Shown here: in pieces, positions 24,121-33,415 of the stretch | Layout: each line of letters opens with the position of its first letter | How positions within the stretch are numbered: the stretch's first letter is position 1 | Assembly: GCA_020047815.1 (NCBI GenBank) | Contig: JAIFNG010000093.1 | Coordinates: 1-44,471, forward strand | Direction of reading: 5' to 3' | Length of the DNA stretch: 44,471 nt | DNA from: Anaerolinea sp. | GTDB lineage: Bacteria; Chloroflexota; Anaerolineae; Anaerolineales; Villigracilaceae | Program-made: the position numbers and the translations under genes | The notes under the pieces: model-generated | Told to the model about the DNA's origin: nothing | The model's database searches: none | The model's input: only the letters and a program-made list of their open reading frames with translations

Positions 24121-25161
24121 TTAAGGCTTTGACAAGGTTACATTCGTCTTAACTTCGCCGGTTTGGAGCGCGAAGATCAGCACGTCCATTTCCTGGGTCA
24201 AACTTTCGGAAAATGTCTGGACAAGTGGAATGTATTTAATTCGACCTGGTTGCACCTGCCCCGGCACACGGAGCACTTTCTGGATCTCAAAGCTGGCGTC
24301 GCCCAAAATGGATGTGACTACTCCCAAACCTGATCCCGTCAATGCGGCGCCTTGGTCGCGTTCTGTTCCAATGGAGTAGATCCCTGCCTCAGATGCCGCG
24401 CGCAAAGCACCCTGTCCCGTGGATCCGCCTGCAGCAAAGATCACATCAGCTCCGCGTTGGATCAAAGAGTTTGCTGAGTTGCGTCCCCAGTCTTCATCCA
24501 CGAATAATTTTTCACGGTCCCCGTCATCACGATAAACCACCAACGCCTTCACATTTTTATCTGTCGTTTGGTTCATAAATATTATCCCGGCGCGAAAGCC
24601 TTCGCAATATCGCCACATCGAATCAATGCCTGAAGTCTCACATACTGCGCCAACAATTTGTGTCTCCGAGATCCGGGCCGCCAGTGTACCGGCGAGAAAG
24701 CCCATTTGGTCTTCCGGGAAGGTGACGGGAATGAAGTTCGGGCAGGACTCATCGTCAGGTTGATTAATGCCAACAAAGACAGGCATACCCCGCTGCTCAT
24801 CCAAAACTGGATCCAAAAGCTTAAGGTCAGCGGCGCGAAGCGTTTCGTCGCGTAATCCGGGTCCAACGGTCACGAGCACATCAAATCCGTGCTTTACAAA
24901 ATAGGCAATGTTTTTTTCGTAATCGCGCGAGTCCACCGATTCTATAAATTCTATCTGGTCAACAATGCCATCCGCTTGTGCCTGCTCCAACCCGGCCCAG
25001 GTATCTTGATTCATCCCCTGGTCGTTAATACCCTGCGTATCTGTCACCAACGCGGCGCAGAAAACATCAGCATTAAAACAATCTGACGATTGCGAGCAGG
25101 CTGTCATCCCCGCCAGCGCAATCGTCAGGACAAGCCACCACCTTAATTCGTCCTTCATCAT
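24121..25161 (-). CDS. Second BMP/PnrA-type lipoprotein (paralogue)
   Basis: A 346-residue paralogue of the preceding lipoprotein. Cys22 in LAGMTACSQS is the probable lipidation site, although Met at -3 is unusual for a lipobox. The family opening is kept as CAALVTDTQGINDQGMNQDTW, with DYEKNIAYF and DVLVTVGPGLRDET. Divergence from its neighbour is strong throughout, so the duplication is old or the ligand differs. It follows an MFS transporter gene by 6 nt and was probably cotranscribed with it. Confidence 0.85.
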   Translation of the reverse strand: MMKDELRWWLVLTIALAGMTACSQSSDCFNADVFCAALVTDTQGINDQGMNQDTWAGLEQAQADGIVDQIEFIESVDSRDYEKNIAYFVKHGFDVLVTVGPGLRDETLRAADLKLLDPVLDEQRGMPVFVGINQPDDESCPNFIPVTFPEDQMGFLAGTLAARISETQIVGAVCETSGIDSMWRYCEGFRAGIIFMNQTTDKNVKALVVYRDDGDREKLFVDEDWGRNSANSLIQRGADVIFAAGGSTGQGALRAASEAGIYSIGTERDQGAALTGSGLGVVTSILGDASFEIQKVLRVPGQVQPGRIKYIPLVQTFSESLTQEMDVLIFALQTGEVKTNVTLSKP

Positions 25162-25167
25162 TTATCC

Positions 25168-26442
25168 TTATGCGGTTGCCTCGCCCCGTTTAACCCCCAG
25201 CATCAACCACAAGGCTATCAACATAAAAACGGGTGCGATAAGCATAACGATGTTGAAGTTATTGCCCGTCAGTTGAATTGCCCAACCGTTAAGGTTCGGG
25301 CCAACAATGGCAGAGAGAGTGGAAAACAAGTAATACAAACCGGTAAATGTGCCGATGCGCGCCGCGCTGGTCAAATCTACAACCATGGGCAGGGAGTTGA
25401 TGTTGACAAATGCCCAGGCTGCCCCGGCGATCATCAGAAAGACCCCCGCCAGCGTAAGCATCCGTGTGCCGCCTTCCACAAGTGGAATTCCAACCAATGG
25501 CAATGGCGCAATACCCGTCAACAGGGCGCTCGCAGGCGTGACGTAGAGCAGAATCAGCATAAGTGAAATGGTGATCAAACCGATCGAAATGGTGGTGCGG
25601 CGTCCTATCCTTCCAGCAAGAAATCCTGATGGGATGGCGAATAAAATAAAGAACAATGGAAGCACAGAGAGCAGCGTCGCGCCGTCACCTTCATTTATTC
25701 CGAGATGGTTCTTGGCATACAATGTAAAGAAGGTATCCACTGCCGAGTAACCAATGAACCAGAAGAAAATGGCAAAAAGAATGCGGAGTCCGCTTTTGTC
25801 TTCGCTCGTCAGCACTTCACGCAGACTCGCCAGTATGCCAGGCTGGGTGTCGTTTTGCTCGTAATCCTTCGGTTCTTCGATAAAGAGATAAACAATGAGT
25901 GCGGCCAGCAGGACAAGTCCCGAGCCAAGCCAGAAGGGAAAACCAGGATTCATCTTATAGAGGATCCCGCCCGTCTGCAAGGCGATGATCGCGCCGATGC
26001 CGCCCATGAAATTAATCACACCATTTGCCTGCGAGCGGAATTGGGATGGTGTAATATCCGGCATAAGTGCGATGACAGGTGTACGCCATATTGCAGCGCT
26101 CAACAGCAGGGTGCTGGTACATGCCACGAACAGCGGCAGGATGGCCGCGATCGGAATTAATCCAAATGCAAAAGCGCTAATGGGTGCGCCAATGAGAATG
26201 AAGGGAATACGGCGTCCGAGCGGAGTACGAATCCTATCCGACCAGGAACTCGCGAACGGTTGAATAAATAACGCCGCAATATTATCCAGTGTCATGAAAA
26301 AACCAACCATGACCGCCGAGAGACCAAATTTATCTGAAAGAAAGATGGGGACAAAAGCATTGTACACTCCCCAGATGACGCTGACACCAAAAAAACCAAA
26401 ACCAAGCAGGAAAGTTTTGCCATAGTTCAATCTTGTCGTCAT
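25168..26442 (-). CDS. MFS transporter
   Basis: A 424-residue protein with twelve predicted membrane helices. Sequence resembles the SLC45/sugar-cation subgroup: GVYNAFVPIFLSDKFGLSAVMVGFFMTLDNIAALF, the loop motif SDRIRTPLGRRIPFILIG after helix 2, and a matching GRIGRRT loop in the second half. Substrate is not evident; coupling to the BMP lipoprotein gene 6 nt downstream might point to nucleosides, but MFS carriers do not normally use binding proteins. GGAGG precedes the ATG. Confidence 0.85.
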   Translation of the reverse strand: MTTRLNYGKTFLLGFGFFGVSVIWGVYNAFVPIFLSDKFGLSAVMVGFFMTLDNIAALFIQPFASSWSDRIRTPLGRRIPFILIGAPISAFAFGLIPIAAILPLFVACTSTLLLSAAIWRTPVIALMPDITPSQFRSQANGVINFMGGIGAIIALQTGGILYKMNPGFPFWLGSGLVLLAALIVYLFIEEPKDYEQNDTQPGILASLREVLTSEDKSGLRILFAIFFWFIGYSAVDTFFTLYAKNHLGINEGDGATLLSVLPLFFILFAIPSGFLAGRIGRRTTISIGLITISLMLILLYVTPASALLTGIAPLPLVGIPLVEGGTRMLTLAGVFLMIAGAAWAFVNINSLPMVVDLTSAARIGTFTGLYYLFSTLSAIVGPNLNGWAIQLTGNNFNIVMLIAPVFMLIALWLMLGVKRGEATA

Positions 26443-26475
26443 GTTTTCCTCCGTTGATGGGTTGATTTAAAAAGA

Positions 26476-27285
26476 TCAAGATCGGTCGGACTTTGCCTTT
26501 AGACTTTCAACAAATTTCCTATCTTCCTTACTTAGATCGGCTTTCTCCAACATATCCGGTCTTTTATTAAAAGTCCGCAGCAACGCTTGTTCGCGGCGCC
26601 ATTTGTCTATTTTTGCATGCGCGCCTGTTAGCAGGACTTCAGGTATTTTCCAGCCGCGAAATTCTGGTGGACGGGTGTAGTGGGGATATTCGAGCAAACC
26701 CATGGCATGCGAGTCGTCCTGGGCACCAGTGGGGTCTCCCAGGACATCGGGCAGGAGCCGTGAAATGGCATCGATCAGGATTAAAGCGGGCAATTCGCCG
26801 CCAGTCAGCACAAAATCGCCAATGGAAATTTCATCGGTCACCAGATGCTCACGAATGCGTTCGTCGATCCCTTCATAGCGCCCGCATAGTAAAACAATAC
26901 GCGGATGCTGCGAAAGCTCCTGAGCGATGCCTTGATTGAAGACTCGTCCCTGCGGAGTAAGTAAAATGATCGGGATGGGGGAATCAGGCTTGCCCTGGGT
27001 TTGGTCAAAGGCTTCAGCAGGAGTGCCATCGAGGCTGTAATCCGAAGGTGCATGTAGCCCCAAAACCGATTCGATGGCCTCGAAAACAGGATCCGGTTTC
27101 ATCACCATTCCACCGCCGCCGCCATAGGGCGTATCATCTGTGGTGTGATGTTTATCGTGGGTGTAGTCACGGATATTGTGCACGCGCACATGGATCAGTC
27201 CCCTCTCGCGAGCGCGTTTCATGATACTGTTATCAAGATAAGGGGGAAATATTTCCGGCAGGAGTGTAAAAACCTCAAATTGCAT
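26476..27285 (-). CDS. trmD: tRNA (guanine-N1)-methyltransferase TrmD
   Basis: A 269-residue SPOUT-fold methyltransferase. Signature segments: [43 protein letters not shown] and [24 protein letters not shown], with the trefoil-knot SAM site, and the catalytic Asp region [17 protein letters not shown]. It methylates G37 of tRNAs, preventing frameshifting. It stands apart from the rpsP-rimM-rplS operon found in many bacteria. TAAAAT ends 6 nt before its ATG, indicating a leaderless transcript. Confidence 0.96.
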   Translation of the reverse strand: MQFEVFTLLPEIFPPYLDNSIMKRARERGLIHVRVHNIRDYTHDKHHTTDDTPYGGGGGMVMKPDPVFEAIESVLGLHAPSDYSLDGTPAEAFDQTQGKPDSPIPIILLTPQGRVFNQGIAQELSQHPRIVLLCGRYEGIDERIREHLVTDEISIGDFVLTGGELPALILIDAISRLLPDVLGDPTGAQDDSHAMGLLEYPHYTRPPEFRGWKIPEVLLTGAHAKIDKWRREQALLRTFNKRPDMLEKADLSKEDRKFVESLKAKSDRS

Positions 27286-27291
27286 GAATGG

Positions 27292-27297
27292 ATTTTA
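27292..27297 (-). promoter_or_regulatory. -10 box for leaderless trmD
   Basis: TAAAAT on the minus strand, ending 6 nt before the trmD ATG at 27285. No clear -35 box was found. Confidence 0.4.
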
Positions 27298-27366
27298 GCA
27301 TATAAAATAGTGAATATCTTTTGCGCCATGTGCGGGTTTTACCATCAAAACACTCAGGAGTTTCAA

Positions 27367-28068
27367 GTGAATAATTACATTGCCCTCGTCATTACTTTTA
27401 CCCTTACACTGATATTTTTACGTCTCATGGACTTTATTGCCCATCGCGGCTGGATGGACAGCAAACTCAGCCGCAAAGTGATTCACATTGGGACCGGTCC
27501 ATTGTTCGTCTTATGCTGGTTCCTCTTTAACAATGATCCTGAAGCGCGCTGGTTTGCGGCACTTGTACCATTCGCAGTCACTGTTCAATTCGCACTGATC
27601 GGCCTGGGAGTGATGAAAGACGAGGCATCGGTCAAAGCCATGTCCCGCACAGGTGACCCCAGGGAAATTTTACGCGGACCACTTTTCTACGGGATCATGT
27701 TCGTGGCGTTAACCCTTATCTTTTGGCGTGATACTCCCGTCGGCATCGTGGCATTAATGATGCTGTGTGGCGGCGATGGAATTGCAGACCTGGTCGGACG
27801 AAGATTTAAATCCAAAAAACTTTCCTGGAACGGGGGAAAATCCGTGGCGGGTTCCATCGGCGTATTCATCGGCGGCTGGATTCTCTCTGCGGTGATCATG
27901 TTCATCTATGTCAATGCCGGGGTTTTCCAAGCTCCATTCGCATCCTACCTTCCGCCTCTGGCGTGGATCGCTCTTGGCACAACCGTCATCGAGTCTCTGC
28001 CCTTCAAGGATGTGGACAACATCACCGCCACAGTGGTCGCTGCTGGTATGGGATATTTGATGTTTTAA
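27367..28068 (+). CDS. Phytol/dolichol kinase-like CTP-dependent membrane kinase
   Basis: A 233-residue polytopic protein of the phytol kinase/SEC59/DGK1 group. Signature segments are SRKVIHIGTGPLF, GGDGIADLVGRRF, NGGKSVAGSIGVF and ESLPFKDVDNITATVVAA near the C terminus. Members phosphorylate isoprenoid alcohols or diacylglycerol with CTP. The GTG at 27367 is chosen: AGGAG lies 6 nt upstream, and the frame upstream of it overlaps trmD antisense with no family similarity. It faces the glycosyltransferase gene with 96 nt between the two stops. Confidence 0.82.
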   Translation: MNNYIALVITFTLTLIFLRLMDFIAHRGWMDSKLSRKVIHIGTGPLFVLCWFLFNNDPEARWFAALVPFAVTVQFALIGLGVMKDEASVKAMSRTGDPREILRGPLFYGIMFVALTLIFWRDTPVGIVALMMLCGGDGIADLVGRRFKSKKLSWNGGKSVAGSIGVFIGGWILSAVIMFIYVNAGVFQAPFASYLPPLAWIALGTTVIESLPFKDVDNITATVVAAGMGYLMF

Positions 28069-28164
28069 CGTTTTTTTGTGATTTTTTACAACTTATTACT
28101 TATCCAATACCCCAAGATCAATAGTCCGTGTTTATTTTTTTCAGCCGGGAGATGGGTAATTCAT

Positions 28165-29808
28165 TTACCGGACCCGCTCGTAAATTCGAATCTCGGGGTT
28201 AACGGTCAGCACGGAAACTTTGGGCAGGTAGGGAGGCAGGAAATACGAAAATTCCTTCATCAACCGGAAGCTGCCCACTTCGCCTGCGAGCAGCCGCTTA
28301 AAAAAATCACATTCCACGGTGTTGGTCGCGCAGATGGCGTCGTTGTAAAGCCGGTCATACGTAAACGAGTCAATCACCAGATAATCCACATTGCGATCAA
28401 GCAGCCCCTTTTCACCCTGGTTGTATTTCACCTTTCCGCCTGTCGGGACTGTTTCACCGGGGTACTTGACGAAGTAGATCGGGTAATTTCGCGCCGCTCC
28501 ATAAAACTGCTTCTTGTTCACGATCGGTGGATACAAGGTGTATTCAATGGTTTTCTTATATCCGCGAAACGAAGCGATGTACTCGCTTGCGGGGTTGCGC
28601 GCATCGTTGATAAATAACAGGGCAGTACTCACCAAACGCAGCATGGAATAAGAGACACCCACAACAAGCAAAACTGTCACGATCGCAGGCACATAATGCC
28701 AGTTTTTATTTTTTGCCAGGTTAATGATCTCCTGTACAAACAATGCAGCGAGGATGGACAGGATGGGAACGAATGGAATAAAAAACCGCATCACATAATT
28801 GACTGACACCAGAAAGGGCAGATCAAAAATGACCACGGCTGCAAGCAGGATAATGACCGCCTGTGATTGTCTCTCGTTGGGTGTTAATTTTCCAATTCGC
28901 TGTAAGATCAACGTAGCCACAAACCAGACAAAGCTCAGCATGAAAAGATAATAGGCAAATGCACCCACAGTGATTTCAAACATACCCCACTGACCAAATA
29001 ATCCGATCGGCACGCCTGCATTCTTTCCGTATAAGGCAAACCGCTGGAGCGCAGGAATAACATGATTGAGATAAGACAAAAAATATAATGCCCTGGGTGT
29101 TCCAGTAATAAATCCTGTAAAACTGAGTACGCCGCCAAGGAAAACAGTCCAAATGAAGTTTACCCAGCCCTTCTGCAAGTCACTCCAATTCATCACCACC
29201 AGCACAAACAGTGGAACAAGCAGCAAGCTTCCGCCCGTGTATTTGCTTGAGGCGGCCAGGCCTACGGCAAAGAACGAAGCGTAGATCCATGATTTTGATT
29301 TTGTCAGTTGATACTTGACCGCGGAATAAATACAGAGCACCGTGAAAAATTGCAGGTAAAGATCGTTGTGCGCGAAGCGCGCGTTTGCAGATGCAATTCC
29401 GCTCGAGATGTAGAGCATGCCGGCAAGCAGGGAAGTCCTCTTGTTTGCGCCGCTTTCCTGCGCCAGGAAATAAACAAGCACCGCGACCAACGCCCCAAGC
29501 AGGGCGGATATCAACCGCGCCGAAATGAAAAAGATCGAACGGGAATATCCCAGACCGTAAACGATTTTTCCCGCCAGGAACATTGCATACTTCGGCAGTG
29601 ATGGATAATTGAAGTCAGGCTCCGTTTCGTCGAAAATGAGCTCGCCGCGCAGGGCACTGTCCACGCGCCAGACCAGTTCATCAGGATTCCAGAGTGCTGG
29701 CACGCCCCAATTCACGCCAGGGATGGTCACCGCCAGAAAAAGAAGGAACAGGAACAGTGGAATGAGGTTTTCTTTTCGAATCACGAAGTTTGTTATTTTA
29801 TGCCGCAT
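28165..29808 (-). CDS. Membrane glycosyltransferase, ArnT/PMT-like (GT39/GT-C)
   Basis: About 547 residues with roughly ten hydrophobic helices and the GT-C pattern: a first periplasmic loop with acidic residues (WNPDELVWRVDS; DETEPDFNYPSLPKY) and hydrophobic segments to about residue 420, then a soluble C-terminal part. It probably transfers a sugar from a polyprenyl-phosphate donor on the outer face. The ATG at 29808 has GGAG 8 nt upstream and is preferred over the one at 29865, which overlaps the methyltransferase gene. It is the last gene of a three-gene minus-strand group. Confidence 0.75.
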   Translation of the reverse strand: MRHKITNFVIRKENLIPLFLFLLFLAVTIPGVNWGVPALWNPDELVWRVDSALRGELIFDETEPDFNYPSLPKYAMFLAGKIVYGLGYSRSIFFISARLISALLGALVAVLVYFLAQESGANKRTSLLAGMLYISSGIASANARFAHNDLYLQFFTVLCIYSAVKYQLTKSKSWIYASFFAVGLAASSKYTGGSLLLVPLFVLVVMNWSDLQKGWVNFIWTVFLGGVLSFTGFITGTPRALYFLSYLNHVIPALQRFALYGKNAGVPIGLFGQWGMFEITVGAFAYYLFMLSFVWFVATLILQRIGKLTPNERQSQAVIILLAAVVIFDLPFLVSVNYVMRFFIPFVPILSILAALFVQEIINLAKNKNWHYVPAIVTVLLVVGVSYSMLRLVSTALLFINDARNPASEYIASFRGYKKTIEYTLYPPIVNKKQFYGAARNYPIYFVKYPGETVPTGGKVKYNQGEKGLLDRNVDYLVIDSFTYDRLYNDAICATNTVECDFFKRLLAGEVGSFRLMKEFSYFLPPYLPKVSVLTVNPEIRIYERVR

Positions 29809-29855
29809 GGGAACATCTCCAATAAACAAGGTGCTGTCTTGTAAAACAGGCTGGT

Positions 29856-30683
29856 TCACTGGCATTTTGGGGATTCTGCGAAAACATGGATCAAAGTTAC
29901 CGAATCCACGGTTTCATCTCCCGAAAGAAATTCAGGACGGATGCGTGAACGGACAAGACGAAATTCATCCTCCTGCCGTTTCAAAACAGCAATATCCACT
30001 TTCTGGAAATAAGTATTGAATACTTCCCGATAGTTCGTCAGGCGGAAGCGGTTGAGGTTGCTCGTGGGGTTAAGAAAATTTCTCCACAGGCTTTGGGAAT
30101 AAGCGAGCATCTCAAAGGGGTATTTAAAATAATGATCGCGCAGGTCCACGAAATGCAAGTGGGTGCCCTGCGGCGCAGATAATTTTGCAAGGGCGGCTGT
30201 GATTCCATTCACATCATCCAAATGCTCATAAACTGAGGTACTTAATACAAGATCCACGGCAGGAATTTCAGCCTGGACTTTTGCATCACGAATATCCCCA
30301 TGACGAAGTGTAATGTACTCAGGGCGGGGCATGATTTCATTATTCTCAACAAGGAGATAATCGCCGTATTTTGATAACAACTCCAGATTGCGTTCCTGAT
30401 CCAGAAGTACAAAATGGTCGCACAACACCACATGGGAAGCACCCTGTTTGAGCAATTCCACACCAACCGCAAAGCGCCCGCCATAGCCAAACACCAGGAC
30501 CCGTTGTCCCTTTATGGATCTTCCATAATGAGCCAGTGCTTTTATATATTGATCCACAGCTGCCAGCGGATCACTCGATTCCAGCCCGGGACGGATAATC
30601 CAACGGTGTTTTAAGAGAAAGCGGGCAATGCTTTCCGGTATGAAATGACGCACAAGGCGCAGGAACAGATATTGGATATTCAA
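29856..30683 (-). CDS. Class I SAM-dependent methyltransferase
   Basis: A 275-residue protein. The Rossmann core is visible: VLVFGYGGRFAVGVELLK for SAM motif I, CDHF for the acidic end of strand 2, LRHGDIRD, and VDLVLSTSVYEHLDDV for motif post-I/II. The first 50 residues (RFLLKHRWIIRPGLESSD) are lineage specific. Neighbours are a membrane glycosyltransferase and a large membrane protein, so a glycan or lipid substrate is possible (inference). The start is a TTG with AAGGA 8 nt upstream, 12 nt after the previous gene's stop. Confidence 0.8.
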   Translation of the reverse strand: MNIQYLFLRLVRHFIPESIARFLLKHRWIIRPGLESSDPLAAVDQYIKALAHYGRSIKGQRVLVFGYGGRFAVGVELLKQGASHVVLCDHFVLLDQERNLELLSKYGDYLLVENNEIMPRPEYITLRHGDIRDAKVQAEIPAVDLVLSTSVYEHLDDVNGITAALAKLSAPQGTHLHFVDLRDHYFKYPFEMLAYSQSLWRNFLNPTSNLNRFRLTNYREVFNTYFQKVDIAVLKRQEDEFRLVRSRIRPEFLSGDETVDSVTLIHVFAESPKCQ

Positions 30684-30695
30684 GTCGGGGGTCCT

Positions 30696-32912
30696 TTACG
30701 GTAATTGGCTGGAGCAATCTTTCACTTTTTTATTCGGGACAAGAAGCTGTACGTTTACGGTTTTCATCGTTTTCAAAGGTTCGTAATAACATAATACGGG
30801 GGCTGCCACCCACTTTACCCAGGCATTATTCTCTTCTCCAAATTGAAAAGAACTGTCTTTTATGGGTGTGCGCAGCGGTTCAGTGATGATCAACGGGAAG
30901 CGCTGCACAGCCAGGTCTGCATAAAATCCATCAAAATAGGCGGCATTCCCACTCATTGCCTGATTCATTAAAAGTTTTTTTTCATATTCGGGCACAAGCG
31001 GCACACCTGTAATATATCCAAAGGTGAGCAATTGACGCTGGTCGATAAACAAAACATCACCTTGCAGTTTGACTTTATCCACCTCGACCTGAATGGTTTT
31101 AAGTGCAGAATCAATCTCAGATTGGGTGGGCAACATATCCAAACTACTTTCATTGGGAGCGTCAGACAGGGTTTTTAAGCGGGATAAATCTTCACCAAAC
31201 CCATAGGAACGCATTTCATGCAGCGCAGCTGTAGAGGAATTTACAAGCAGGGCAACAATGACGATCTTCATTAATGAAGGGATCATTTTGCTGTTTTGAA
31301 TCCAGTCAGTGCCGCCATTATGCCAGGCCAGCGCACTTGTAAACAATAAGCCGATCAGGAACATATCCATGTTATGCAGGTCACCGCCGCCGCCGATCTT
31401 TGTACTGACCACCAGACCTACCAGAAGAAATGCCAGCAGAGGCAGGATAAGAGAAATCTTCTGCAATCCGTTCAACAGCCAGATTTTTTTTTCTATGAGG
31501 TAGATCAAAATAATCAATAATGGTGTGATGGCGATCAGCAGGGAGAACAGGACGCCGTTTTTATACGTTGAATTTGGAAGCAAGCGATACCACAAAAGGG
31601 GCTGGTCTTTTATAGAATTAATGACTTTATCAATATAAGTCGGGTTGGAGGAAGTCTCTGTTATGTTCCCGGGGATGGCGGTGGGGGCAAGTGGGGCTTG
31701 AGCCACGGCAGTTGCTGTGGCAATTGGAATCTGGACAGCCTGTGTTGCAGCTGGATAATTCACTGAGACAGGCGGCGGGGTCAAATACGCTACTGCTGAG
31801 TTGATCAATGATGGCAGCATGAATCCGCTGAATATGCCCAGCACACCCAAAATGATGGTACGTTTCCAGACCTTGGAAATAGACTTACGATCCTTGGAAG
31901 ACGCGAATTTAGCTGTTGAAAATTCCAGCATCACAATCCAGATGCCAGGCGCAAACACCCAGGTAAATCGACTGGCTGCAACCAAATAACCCGCACCAAA
32001 AAGTAAAGGAACTGCATACCACAGTGGTGCGCGCCAGGCGAATGCAACCAATGCAGCGCTAAGTACCAGCGGCGCATGGATCGGACCTTGTTTAAGGAAT
32101 AGGAACGCCCACAAAACAAGGAGAATCCATAAAACCTTATCCCTGGCTGCCGCGCGAAACAGGCTAAATCCAAGAAGTATATATGGAATGATGAGTGTAA
32201 GTCCAACCCAAAGCCGCACCATCGTAATGGAAACACCTGGGAAGAGAAAAGGCAGCCCGCCAACAAGATTTCTTCCAACATCAAGCAAGACCGGTATATT
32301 CCTGTCATCGGGATAAATATACAGGTCCCGCCCAAACATCACCGAATAATCCCACAGGCGGTTCCCCTCTGACCATCCAAGTGAAAACGGATAGTCAGTA
32401 ACATATTTCAAAGATGCCGCAATGGAAAATACGCTGGCTGTCATGATCAGGGACACTAAAAAAAAATTCCAGGTTGCCAACTGCCCACGGCTTGATGCAA
32501 GGAGGGTTAGCAGAAGAACTATCATGATCCAGAAAAAAATACGGAAATAAAGTCCTTGAAATACAACCCCCCACAATGTATATTGAAGGAACCAGACCGG
32601 CGTAAACAGTACAATAAGCCACAATACCCATCGGAAATTCCCCATCCACTGGCGAACCATGATAATCCGATCAATAATAGGAACAAAAATTTTATTATTG
32701 AAAATAAATAGGACAGTGACAGCCAAAAAGGAAACACAAAAGGCAAGAAACAAAAGATACAATATTGCCCAGGCCCGTGAAAACTCCCCCACCCATGAAC
32801 CCGTTCCCCAGGCGATCTCATAAAATTCATTACTGGCGCGGTAAATCACTCCTGTAAGCAGCAGGATGATGACTATATTGAGAAATAATTTTTGCTGAAA
32901 GATTTTTTTCAT
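30696..32912 (-). CDS. Large polytopic membrane protein, unrecognised
   Basis: A 738-residue protein with about 12-14 hydrophobic helices and an extracytoplasmic C-terminal region of about 200 residues. A low-complexity Pro/Ala/Thr loop (around residues 390-425) joins two membrane halves. The layout, with GGDLHNMDMFLIGLLF before a soluble C-terminal domain, recalls GT-C glycosyltransferases or Wzy-like proteins, but no catalytic motif is certain. It is the first gene of the group with the methyltransferase and GT39-like genes; surface glycan assembly is the best guess. No clear ribosome-binding site precedes the ATG. Confidence 0.6.
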   Translation of the reverse strand: MKKIFQQKLFLNIVIILLLTGVIYRASNEFYEIAWGTGSWVGEFSRAWAILYLLFLAFCVSFLAVTVLFIFNNKIFVPIIDRIIMVRQWMGNFRWVLWLIVLFTPVWFLQYTLWGVVFQGLYFRIFFWIMIVLLLTLLASSRGQLATWNFFLVSLIMTASVFSIAASLKYVTDYPFSLGWSEGNRLWDYSVMFGRDLYIYPDDRNIPVLLDVGRNLVGGLPFLFPGVSITMVRLWVGLTLIIPYILLGFSLFRAAARDKVLWILLVLWAFLFLKQGPIHAPLVLSAALVAFAWRAPLWYAVPLLFGAGYLVAASRFTWVFAPGIWIVMLEFSTAKFASSKDRKSISKVWKRTIILGVLGIFSGFMLPSLINSAVAYLTPPPVSVNYPAATQAVQIPIATATAVAQAPLAPTAIPGNITETSSNPTYIDKVINSIKDQPLLWYRLLPNSTYKNGVLFSLLIAITPLLIILIYLIEKKIWLLNGLQKISLILPLLAFLLVGLVVSTKIGGGGDLHNMDMFLIGLLFTSALAWHNGGTDWIQNSKMIPSLMKIVIVALLVNSSTAALHEMRSYGFGEDLSRLKTLSDAPNESSLDMLPTQSEIDSALKTIQVEVDKVKLQGDVLFIDQRQLLTFGYITGVPLVPEYEKKLLMNQAMSGNAAYFDGFYADLAVQRFPLIITEPLRTPIKDSSFQFGEENNAWVKWVAAPVLCYYEPLKTMKTVNVQLLVPNKKVKDCSSQLP

Positions 32913-32966
32913 TTCATAAAAGGGTCGATTGGGTACCTTTCAATAGGCAGATATCGAAATCATCCG

Positions 32967-33179
32967 TTACCCGTGCTCATCTGCTTTCAGGATAACCCCT
33001 TTTGGGCTATCGCTGATTTTCGATCCTGCCTCGATGTAAGACAGGCATAGAATATCTGATCCTTTGTCCTATCCATCAAGATACACCTGCCAGATATTAT
33101 TTTACTTAAGTTCCAGCACCAATCCGGTAACTTTCCGGCAAAAATTTTCATACACGTTACAAGGATCTGCGTCATTCAC
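32967..33179 (-). pseudogene. Gene remnant with two in-frame stops
   Basis: In the 503-nt gap 32913-33415, one minus frame from the GTG at 33179 reads 71 codons of protein-like sequence (VNDADPCNVYENFCRK, then NNIWQVYLDG, then LSYIEAGSKISDSPKG) broken by a TAA and a TAG and ending at a TAA. Charged and aromatic content fits a decayed gene of unknown family. The rest of the gap to 33415 shows nothing recognisable. Confidence 0.3.
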
Positions 33180-33415
33180 CAATGCTTGTTGGGGGTGAGA
33201 TTAAATTTCGACCCGATTCACTGGAGAGGAAAAACTATCATCCAGTCATAAGGATTGAAAGGTTTAATTTTCCGCGTGACTCTGTAAACCGCCAGCCCAT
33301 GTCATCGGATGGAACTGCCCAAGGGTTCATCAGGTCCTCGGCAATTTCGTCCCATAGGGTGAATTTTCGTTTTTTGAATTCTCACACAGAAAATATTCGC
33401 TGTCAAACGAGAAAT

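Noticed and set aside
27145..27366. Longer start for the phytol-kinase-like gene at 27145
   Set aside because: It lies over trmD on the other strand; a GTG at 27367 has AGGAG at good spacing and begins the family similarity.
33246..33265. GTCATAAGGATTGAAAG, similar to the 3' end of some CRISPR repeats
   Set aside because: It occurs once, with no second repeat or regular spacer nearby.
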